A DNA stretch of 12,593 bases from Aquificota bacterium (GTDB lineage: Bacteria > Aquificota > Aquificia > Aquificales > Hydrogenothermaceae). Under the pieces are notes generated by a model. It was not told where the DNA came from. It searched no databases and saw only the letters and a program-made list of their open reading frames with translations. Where the stretch lies: NCBI GenBank assembly GCA_013153795.1, contig JAADDV010000032.1:1-12593 (forward strand), given 5' to 3'. Every line of letters begins with the position of its first letter. Position 1 is the stretch's first letter. The translations under genes were made by a program, and so were the position numbers. Of this stretch, positions 7,337 to 12,593 are shown piece after piece.

Positions 7337-7346
7337 TTTAAATCAT
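7333..7346. promoter_or_regulatory. Perfect 14-bp palindrome, Crp/Fnr-like site
   Basis: ATGATTTAAATCAT is a perfect palindrome of form TGAT-N4-ATCA, one base per half away from the Fnr-type consensus TTGAT-N4-ATCAA. It overlaps the right arm of the neighbouring inverted repeat by four bases and lies just downstream of a TTGACA box. In that position a bound protein would more likely block than recruit polymerase, unless the real promoter is elsewhere. No experimental link is implied. Confidence 0.45.
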
Positions 7347-7348
7347 AA

Positions 7349-7354
7349 TGTCAA
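7349..7354 (-). promoter_or_regulatory. Perfect -35 box (TTGACA) candidate for hyaABC
   Basis: On the minus strand TTGACA lies 69-75 bases before the hyaA ATG. No good -10 hexamer stands at 17-18 bases; TAAAAT occurs 22 bases on (7326-7321). The long spacing and the palindrome inside the spacer suggest a regulated promoter, possibly needing an activator. The -35 box is exact, but the promoter call as a whole is weak. Confidence 0.4.
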
Positions 7355-7653
7355 GATAAGAAATAGTAAAATATATTTCTGTTTTTGTGGAATTTATAGT
7401 ATTGATTATTTTATATATTTCAAAACTCACCTAAAGTTTTTGAAACTATTAAAAAGCAGTGGAAAAGCTTAAAAAACTTTTATAAACTCTTTAATAAAAT
7501 TTTAAAGAATTTAAAATAAAGTTTCATAATTTTTAAACAAAAAAGTATAATTTTTAAAAAGTTTTTATAAGAAATTTAAAAACTAAAAGCAAAATATAAA
7601 TATTCCTAGTTTTAAAAGTTTGTTTATTGTTTGAAAGTGTTAACTTAGAGTTT
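7355..7653. other. A+T-rich region between pfkA and the hydrogenase promoter
   Basis: No reading frame of note lies here, and there is no structured RNA I can recognise. It consists of A/T runs with many AAGTTTTT-like words. A short direct repeat AACTTAGA (7642-7649 and 7659-7666) straddles the pfkA stop. No GC-rich hairpin terminator follows pfkA, so read-through toward hyaA cannot be excluded from the sequence. Confidence 0.5.
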
Positions 7654-8631
7654 TTATAAACTTAGAATATTGCTTATTTCAAACTCTTTAAAATCAGGTT
7701 TTTTTATTTTGCCAAAAGCTATTTCTATAGGTTTTTTTACAATATCTCCTTTCTCGTAAGCTACCATAAAGTTTTTATTCCCCTTTTTATACTCTTCTAC
7801 AGCAAAGACTCCAAATCTAGAAGCAATATTTCTATCAAAAGCTGTTGGAGAGCCTCCTCTTTGTATATATCCTAAAACTGAGTATCTAATTTCTCCAAAA
7901 TCAAATTTTTTCAATTTTTTTTGCAAAATTTTAGCTATTTCTTTAGCTGATGCTACTCCTTCTGCCACAACTATGATTGAAAATCTTTTTCCTCTTTCTC
8001 TAGATTTTATTATTTTGTCTATAACACGATACATAGGAAAAGGATATTCAGGAATCAATATTACATCTGCCCCTGTAGCAAGACCAGCCTCAAGAGCAAT
8101 AAAACCACTATCTCTTCCCATAACTTCTATAACAAAAACTCTTTCATGGGAAATAGAAGTATCTCTGATTTTATCTATTGCATTAACAGCGTTATTAACA
8201 GCTGTATCAAAACCTATTGTATAGTCAGTCCCAAAAGTATCATTGTCTATAGTTTTTGGTATACCTACTATAGGAAAATCAAATTCTTTGGCTAAAAGAT
8301 TAGCTCCTTGGAAAGAACCATTTCCCCCAATTACAAATAAAGCTTCTATTTGCTCTTCTTTTAAAAAAGAAACGGCTTTTTTTCTGTATTCATATTCTTT
8401 AAATCTAGGTTCTCTTGAGGATAAAAGAATTGTCCCACCTTTATTAATAATAAGACCTACATCTCTAGGATTTAAAATACAGAAATCTCTTTCTATTAGG
8501 CCCTTAAAACCTCTTTTAATACCAATAACAGAAAAATTATAATAATAGGCTGTCCTGACGACAGCCCTTATTGCAGCATTCAGTCCAGGTGCATCACCAC
8601 CACTTGTTAAAACAGCTATTTTTCTTGTCAT
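7654..8631 (-). CDS. pfkA: 6-phosphofructokinase (PfkA family)
   Basis: Phosphorylates fructose 6-phosphate to fructose 1,6-bisphosphate in cytosolic glycolysis. At 325 residues it has the usual bacterial PfkA length. Visible motifs: TSGGDAPGLNAAIR (residues 9-22), LLSSREPRF (69-77), IGGNGSFQGA (101-110), PKTIDNDTFGTDYTIGF (125-141, catalytic D129), SHERVFVIEVMGRDSG (161-176) and LGYIQRGGSPTAFDR near the C-terminus. Two points are unusual. The ATP/Mg-binding GGDGS reads GGNGS (N104). Also, PGTIDND of typical ATP enzymes reads PKTIDND (K126). Pyrophosphate enzymes pair that lysine with GGDDS, but here the following position is glycine, so phosphoryl donor use is not settled; ATP remains most likely. 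The ATG overlaps the upstream stop as TAATG, so translation is coupled to the small exported-protein gene. Confidence 0.93.
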   Translation of the reverse strand: MTRKIAVLTSGGDAPGLNAAIRAVVRTAYYYNFSVIGIKRGFKGLIERDFCILNPRDVGLIINKGGTILLSSREPRFKEYEYRKKAVSFLKEEQIEALFVIGGNGSFQGANLLAKEFDFPIVGIPKTIDNDTFGTDYTIGFDTAVNNAVNAIDKIRDTSISHERVFVIEVMGRDSGFIALEAGLATGADVILIPEYPFPMYRVIDKIIKSRERGKRFSIIVVAEGVASAKEIAKILQKKLKKFDFGEIRYSVLGYIQRGGSPTAFDRNIASRFGVFAVEEYKKGNKNFMVAYEKGDIVKKPIEIAFGKIKKPDFKEFEISNILSL

Positions 8632-8918
8632 TATTTCATCATATAGCAGTAGTCAAATGCTTCAGCAAAAGAAGGAAGTAAGTCTCCTGTTTTCTTGTTT
8701 ATATAGATTTTTCTAACTACATCAAAGTTTTCATATCCTTTTAAGAAAACTTCTCCTATATAATATTTTTCGTTTTCGCAGATAGTAATTTCTTCAGAAA
8801 CAGCTTTCATTCCAGAGATATATTCTTTAATTTTTTTAGCAGCTTCATCTTTTGTTATAGCAAAAGATGAGCCTACAAATAAACTAAAAGAAATAGCTAT
8901 ACCTAAAGCTCTTTTCAT
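8631..8918 (-). CDS. Small exported PepSY-like protein of unknown function
   Basis: This 95-residue protein has a clear signal peptide (residues 1-20, hydrophobic core, SSFA then cleavage). The mature part begins ITKDEAAKKIKEYI and ends in a strand-turn pattern RKIYINKKTGDLLPSF. Its order (helix, then YYIGEVF strand, then a xxYINKKTGxLL strand) resembles one PepSY repeat, a small periplasmic domain proposed to regulate proteases. The match is by eye and loose. Two cysteines (C47, C91) could form a disulfide. The start follows AGGAGG with seven to eight bases between, and a good promoter lies just upstream. It is the first gene of a two-gene unit with pfkA (TAATG overlap), an odd pairing of a periplasmic and a glycolytic protein. 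No catalytic motif is visible. Confidence 0.75.
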   Translation of the reverse strand: MKRALGIAISFSLFVGSSFAITKDEAAKKIKEYISGMKAVSEEITICENEKYYIGEVFLKGYENFDVVRKIYINKKTGDLLPSFAEAFDYCYMMK

Positions 8919-8946
8919 TTTCTTAACCTCCTAGGAAGTTTTAGCA

Positions 8947-8975
8947 ATTTTATCAAAATAATTCTTTTATTCCAA
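8947..8975 (-). promoter_or_regulatory. Sigma-70 promoter for the PepSY-like gene and pfkA
   Basis: On the minus strand TTGGAA (8975-8970), 17 bases, then TAAAAT (8952-8947) fits a -35/-10 pair with ideal spacing. Transcription would start near 8940, about 20 bases before the ATG at 8918, just ahead of the AGGAGG site. It lies in the divergent gap shared with dcd. Confidence 0.5.
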
Positions 8976-9043
8976 TTGTTATATTAAAAAGCAGAAAAAA
9001 TTTATTAAAATAATATCTTAAAATTCAAAAACTAAGACTCCTA

Positions 9044-9050
9044 AAGGAAG
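9044..9050 (+). promoter_or_regulatory. Ribosome binding site deciding the dcd start
   Basis: AAGGAAG precedes both an in-frame TTG at 9052 and an ATG at 9055. The GGA core stands six bases before the ATG but only three before the TTG, so the ATG is favoured. The resulting MILNDREL agrees with the usual start of this family. Confidence 0.7.
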
Positions 9051-9054
9051 ATTG

Positions 9055-9597
9055 ATGATATTAAATGATAGAGAGCTTAAAAATTTTTTAGCAAAAAAAG
9101 AGCTTATTATTGAGCCTTTAGAAGAGCATCAGATACAGCCTTCTTCTATTGATTTTAGGTTAGGAAATGATTTTCTTGTTTATACAGACAGTATAGATAT
9201 TTTAGATGTTAAAGATAATTCATATCAGAAAAAATTAAAAAAGGTTATTGTAGGAGAAGAAGGTTTTGTAATACAACCTAAACAGTTTGTTCTTGCTACA
9301 ACAATAGAGTATATAAAGCTTCCGGATTACTTGACAGCTTTTGTAGAAGGGCGCTCTTCCCTTGGAAGACTTGGACTTTTTATAGAAAATGCAGGATGGG
9401 TTGATGCAGGTTTTGAAGGAACTATAACCCTTGAGTTTTTTAATGCAAACTCAAGACCTATAAGAATTTATCCAGGAATGAGGATATGTCAGCTTGTTTT
9501 TGCAAAAATGAATTCTCCTGCAGAAAAACCTTATAGAGGAAAGTATCAGGGACAAAGAGGAACAACTGCTTCAAAAATTTACATGGATATAAAATAA
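9055..9597 (+). CDS. dcd: dCTP deaminase
   Basis: Deaminates dCTP to dUTP for thymidylate synthesis in the cytosol. The protein has 180 residues, a normal family length, from the ATG at 9055. It begins MILNDRELKNFL, like the family's MxLSDRDI start. Conserved segments: QPSSIDFRLG (residues 28-37), VEGRSSLGRLGLFIENAG (97-114, phosphate-binding RSS), WVDAGFEGTITLEFFN (115-130, with D117 and the catalytic Glu of TLEF, E127), YPGMRICQLVF (139-149) and KYQGQRGTTAS (163-173). The NAG-WVDAGFEGTITLEF form is close to the type also found in archaea, where some members are bifunctional dCTP deaminase/dUTPases; the sequence alone does not decide this. It is divergent from the PepSY-pfkA unit and precedes the DUF1858-recG pair by 74 bases. 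Confidence 0.95.
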   Translation: MILNDRELKNFLAKKELIIEPLEEHQIQPSSIDFRLGNDFLVYTDSIDILDVKDNSYQKKLKKVIVGEEGFVIQPKQFVLATTIEYIKLPDYLTAFVEGRSSLGRLGLFIENAGWVDAGFEGTITLEFFNANSRPIRIYPGMRICQLVFAKMNSPAEKPYRGKYQGQRGTTASKIYMDIK

Positions 9598-9611
9598 TCC
9601 TGATAAATGTC

Positions 9612-9640
9612 TTAATGAGAAAATATATCTTTCTTATAAT
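9612..9640 (+). promoter_or_regulatory. Possible promoter of the DUF1858-recG pair
   Basis: An exact -10 hexamer TATAAT (9635-9640) has a weak -35 (TTAATG, 9612-9617) at 17 bases. It lies 32 bases before the ATG at 9672 and its GGAG ribosome site (9661-9664). In such A+T-rich DNA TATAAT alone is weak proof. Confidence 0.4.
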
Positions 9641-9671
9641 ATCTTATGTAAAAACAGTAAGGAGATAATGA

Positions 9672-9893
9672 ATGAAAACGATAAATCTTGAAACAACTAT
9701 ACAGCAGGTTTTAAGAAAATATCCTTTTGCTCAAAAATTCTTTAACTCAAAAAATATGTATTGCAATATTTGTTCTTGCAAAAAGCATGAAACGATATAT
9801 CTTGCAGCTGTAAACTACGGTCATGACCCTGAACAGTTTTTAAATGAGCTAAAAACATTTATTGCTGAACATGACAAATCTAAAAAAAGCTAA
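9672..9893 (+). CDS. DUF1858 small cysteine-motif protein
   Basis: This 73-residue cytosolic protein starts MKTINLETTIQQVLRKYP, with a central cysteine cluster MYCNICSCKKHETIYLAA (C31, C34, C36) and a C-terminal helix DPEQFLNELKTFI. The layout (short helix with 'TTI..VL.KYP', a Cys-x-x-Cys turn, then 'ETI..AA...G.D...FL.EL') is that of DUF1858, a family of unknown biochemical role often found alone or joined to redox and hybrid-cluster-associated proteins. The cysteines suggest metal or cluster binding or disulfide chemistry, which is inference. The start follows GGAG with seven bases between. Its last 23 bases overlap the start of recG, so the two are probably translated from one message. 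Confidence 0.8.
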   Translation: MKTINLETTIQQVLRKYPFAQKFFNSKNMYCNICSCKKHETIYLAAVNYGHDPEQFLNELKTFIAEHDKSKKS

Positions 9894-12294
9894 AGAAATA
9901 CTAGAGCATCTAAAGACATATGACAAAAAAGCTTTATCAAGGGTCTCAGGTCTTTCTGAGACCTTTCAAACCCTCCTTGAAGACCATGTCCCAGATGGTA
10001 TTTTAGAGGATATAAAATACCTTGACAGCCTCAGTCCTGAAAAGAAAAAAGCCTTTATAGAGTATCTTTATAAGGCTGTTGATGAAATACTGAAAAAGAA
10101 GCAAATAAAAAAACAACCATCTGCTGAAAAAAAAGAAACCTTTAAAAAAACTCTTCCAAAAAGCTATTTTAAAAATCTATCTATAAAAGAGCTAAAGCTT
10201 TTAAAACCAATAGAAAAAAGAGCTTTTAAAAAAGTAGGAATAGAAAATGTAGAACAGGCTTTGTTCTTTCCACCAAAAAAATATGAAGATAAGAGGCTAA
10301 AAAAACTTGCTAAAGTATCAGATGGAGAATATGGACTTTTTGAGGTTGAGGTTGTTGAGATAAAAAAGATAAACAGAGGAAAACTAAAAACTTTAGTTGT
10401 TTTAAAACAGGGAAACCACTTTTTGAATGCTTTTTTCGTCCATGACAAGCCTTTTTTATTTTCTTTTTTCAGAAAAGGAAAGAAAGTCCTTATATATGGA
10501 AAAGTAAATGTTTATGGAAAAGAAAAATCTATTATCCAGCCTGAAATATTCACAGGCTTTGATAAAACAATACATGACAGAATTCTTCCTGTTTATTCTT
10601 TAAGAGGCGACAAAGAAGTAAAAACTACATCTCAGACTATAAATCATTTAAGAAGAGGTATCCATAAAATCCTTGAAAAATATGTATCTTACTACTCTGA
10701 ATATCTTCCTGAGGAGATAAGGACAAGATACAAACTTCCAGATATACACACAGCCTTAAAAAACTTTCACTTTCCTCCTTATAAAGAGAATATAGACCTT
10801 TTAAATGATTTTGAAACAAGATATCAGCTGAGGCTTATTTTTGATGAACTTTTTATCCTTGAGCTTGCCCAGTCATACAGAAAGAAAAAACTTCAGCAAA
10901 ATCCTGCTCCTGAGATAAAAACTCCTGAGGATTTTATACCAAATTTCGAAAAAGAACTTCCTTTTTTCTTAACAAATGCCCAAAAAAGAGCAATCAAGGA
11001 TATTCTTGAAGATATATCAAAGCCTGTTCCTATGAACAGAATGGTTCAGGGAGATGTTGGAAGTGGTAAAACGATGGTTGCAATAGCTGCTTCCTATGCA
11101 GTTGCTCTAAACAAAAAACAGACAGCTGTAATGGCTCCTACAGAAATCTTAGCTCAGCAGCATTATAAAAACTTTAAAAATATCCTTGAAAAAAAAGGAG
11201 TAAATGTTGTTCTACTAACAGGAAGTTTGTCAGCAAAAGAAAAAAGAGAAGTTTACAGACAGATAGAAAGTGGAGAAGCTGATGTTGTTGTTGGAACCCA
11301 TGCTCTTATTCAAGATGAGCTAAAGTTTAAAAACCTTGCCCTTGTTATAGTTGATGAGCAACACAGATTTGGCGTAGTCCAGAGAAAAGCTTTAATAGAA
11401 AAATCCCATAAAGTCCCCCATGTCCTTGTTATGACAGCAACGCCAATTCCAAGAACACTAACTCTTGCAATATTTGGTGATTTAGATGTTTCTATCATAG
11501 ATGAACTTCCAGCAGGAAGAAAACCTGTTAAAACTATTCTTCTTTTTGATGATGAAAGGGAAGGAATGTATAAAAAAATCAGACAGGAGCTTGAAAAAGG
11601 AAGACAGGTTTTTGTTGTTTATCCGTTAATAGAAGAGTCTGAAAAGATTGATTTAAAGTCTGCAGAGGAAGGTTTTAAACAGTGGCAGGAGGCTTTTCCT
11701 GACAAAAAAGTTGTTCTTCTTCATGGAAAAATGTCTCAGGAAGAGAAAGACAGAATAATGAATGATTTTAAGGAAAAAAAAGCTGATATTCTTGTCTCAA
11801 CAACAGTTATAGAAGTTGGAGTAGATGTTCCAAATGCTTCTGTTATGGTAATAGAAGAGGCTCACAGATTTGGACTTTCACAGATACACCAGCTAAGGGG
11901 AAGGGTAGGAAGAGGTCAATATGAAGGATTTTGCTTTCTTGTTGTGCCTGCAAAACTTAAGAAAAAGCAGGAAGACAATGAAGCAGAAAAAAGAAGAATC
12001 CAGACCATTGAGAGATTGAAAATCCTTGTTAGAACAAACAACGGTTTTGAAATAGCAGAGGAAGATCTTAAGATAAGAGGAAGTGGTGATATTATCGGAA
12101 CTGCCCAGTCCGGAAGGTTTAATCTTCAGATAGCAGACCTTGAAAGACCTAAAGACAGGGTTATCCTTGAGTATGCAAAAAAAGAAGCTGATGAGCTTAT
12201 AGAAAAAGACCCAGAGCTGAAAAATTATCCTCTTTTAAAAGAAATGATTTTTGACAAATACGCTCATAAACTTGATTTAGTTAATATAGCTTAA
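9871..12294 (+). CDS. recG: ATP-dependent DNA helicase RecG
   Basis: Reverses stalled replication forks and moves Holliday junctions. The protein has 807 residues from the ATG at 9871; a TTG at 9862 would add three residues. It is longer than the roughly 690-residue E. coli enzyme because of a helical, lysine-rich N-terminal extension (about residues 1-100), as known in Thermotoga and Aquifex relatives. An OB-fold wedge domain follows (about 105-230). The helicase core has Walker A GDVGSGKT (394-401), APTEILAQQHY (422-432), Walker B DEQH (495-498), TATPIPRT (522-529), EVGVDVP (648-654) and HQLRGRVGRG (673-682). The TRG region IAEEDLKIRGSGDIIGTAQS (728-747) couples ATP use to translocation. 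There is no strong ribosome site before the start, which lies within the preceding gene's end, so translation is probably coupled. All motifs are intact. Confidence 0.96.
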   Translation: MTNLKKAKEILEHLKTYDKKALSRVSGLSETFQTLLEDHVPDGILEDIKYLDSLSPEKKKAFIEYLYKAVDEILKKKQIKKQPSAEKKETFKKTLPKSYFKNLSIKELKLLKPIEKRAFKKVGIENVEQALFFPPKKYEDKRLKKLAKVSDGEYGLFEVEVVEIKKINRGKLKTLVVLKQGNHFLNAFFVHDKPFLFSFFRKGKKVLIYGKVNVYGKEKSIIQPEIFTGFDKTIHDRILPVYSLRGDKEVKTTSQTINHLRRGIHKILEKYVSYYSEYLPEEIRTRYKLPDIHTALKNFHFPPYKENIDLLNDFETRYQLRLIFDELFILELAQSYRKKKLQQNPAPEIKTPEDFIPNFEKELPFFLTNAQKRAIKDILEDISKPVPMNRMVQGDVGSGKTMVAIAASYAVALNKKQTAVMAPTEILAQQHYKNFKNILEKKGVNVVLLTGSLSAKEKREVYRQIESGEADVVVGTHALIQDELKFKNLALVIVDEQHRFGVVQRKALIEKSHKVPHVLVMTATPIPRTLTLAIFGDLDVSIIDELPAGRKPVKTILLFDDEREGMYKKIRQELEKGRQVFVVYPLIEESEKIDLKSAEEGFKQWQEAFPDKKVVLLHGKMSQEEKDRIMNDFKEKKADILVSTTVIEVGVDVPNASVMVIEEAHRFGLSQIHQLRGRVGRGQYEGFCFLVVPAKLKKKQEDNEAEKRRIQTIERLKILVRTNNGFEIAEEDLKIRGSGDIIGTAQSGRFNLQIADLERPKDRVILEYAKKEADELIEKDPELKNYPLLKEMIFDKYAHKLDLVNIA

Positions 12295-12408
12295 AGCCTG
12301 CTGACAAAAAATCTAATCTTAATACTCTCAAAAATTTTTTTAAATCAAATCTAGCCCGTTAAGTTTTAAGAGAAAAATGTTTTTAACATGAAAATTTTTT
12401 CAAAAGAT
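12295..12408. other. Intergenic gap between recG and a decayed convergent gene
   Basis: A+T-rich with small palindromes (ATGTTTTTAACAT at 12378-12390 and TGAAAATTTTTTCA around 12389-12402), but no GC-rich hairpin with a T-tract that would clearly end recG transcription. Nothing else recognised. Confidence 0.45.
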
Positions 12409-12592
12409 TTATATCGATTTTTTGAAATAATCAAGCTGCGTCGCAATACCCTCAAGAGAGCGGATAAGAGCAAGAGCCTGTATTTAATATGTTTAGCGAG
12501 CATTTTGCAAATGCAATTAATTTGCAATAATCCTTTTCATCTCCTTCTAAAGCTTGATGTTCAAGCATTTCCCGATTTTCGATATGCATCAA
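12409..12592 (-). pseudogene. C-terminal remnant of an unidentified minus-strand gene, apparently frameshifted
   Basis: Read leftward from the window edge, one frame stays open from 12592 to a stop at 12452 and gives protein-like, helical sequence (HIENREMLEHQALEGDEK, then DYCKLIAFAK), turning unlikely (TGSCSYPLS) near its end. Another frame then runs from 12477 to a stop at 12409 and reads ALALIRSLEGIATQLDYFKKSI in two pieces (ALALIRSLEGIA, TQLDYFKKSI), a very plausible amphipathic C-terminus. Joining them needs at least one frameshift around 12475-12500; a nine-codon bridge MLAKHIKYR exists in the third frame (12503-12477). Base composition here is less A+T-rich than the flanking gap, as for coding DNA. 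The gene continues beyond the window, its family is not recognised, and a sequencing error could mimic the shift. Confidence 0.4.
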
Positions 12593-12593
12593 A

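Noticed and set aside
9862..9870. TTG at 9862 as the recG start
   Set aside because: It adds only three residues and has no better ribosome site than the ATG at 9871. It remains possible.
12505..12527. Inverted repeat TTGCAAAT/ATTTGCAA as a regulatory site
   Set aside because: It falls within the protein-like minus-strand remnant and the arms are short; chance is likely.

Overview
The window is strongly A+T-rich bacterial chromosome that reads as a hydrogen-oxidising thermophile, most likely Aquificota of the Hydrogenothermaceae (Sulfurihydrogenibium/Persephonella-like). The grounds are the A+T and AAA/AGA-rich codon use, a membrane-bound group 1 [NiFe] hydrogenase with a long pre-Tat extension, a RecG with an N-terminal extension, and a heme-carrying outer-membrane barrel. 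This placement is inference from protein character; no database search was run.

Layout: positions 3-1598 (+) hold the 3' part of rpoD, the housekeeping sigma factor, whose start lies outside the window. Positions 1599-2216 are a long A+T desert containing a hairpin that looks like a leftward terminator. Positions 2217-3467 (+) encode an exported protein with one CxxCH heme site followed by a predicted beta-barrel, an architecture like the Cyc2 outer-membrane cytochromes. A perfect bidirectional terminator (3476-3503) separates it from the convergent hydrogenase operon hyaA-hyaB-hyaC (7279 down to 3541, minus strand). The hydrogenase leader (7280-7360) carries a TTGACA box and two nested palindromes that look like an operator. 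Upstream on the minus strand is a two-gene unit: a small exported PepSY-like protein coupled by TAATG to pfkA (8918 down to 7654). On the plus strand follow dcd (9055-9597), a DUF1858 protein (9672-9893), and recG (9871-12294), which overlaps the DUF1858 gene. The right edge holds the frameshifted end of a minus-strand gene (12409-12592).

How the parts work together: HyaA/HyaB oxidise H2 on the periplasmic face and HyaC passes electrons to the quinone pool. The heme-barrel protein could move electrons across the outer membrane, so the central 5 kb is an energy-metabolism island between housekeeping genes (rpoD, pfkA, dcd, recG). Hydrogenase maturation genes (hyp, hyaD-type protease) are not in the window.

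Most worth a second look are the heme-barrel fusion with its Arg-Gly-Asn repeat loop, the Asn replacing a proximal-cluster cysteine in HyaA, the palindromic hydrogenase control region, the GGNGS/PKTIDND combination in PfkA, and the decayed gene at the right edge. I see no convincing new multi-gene defence or mobile system.
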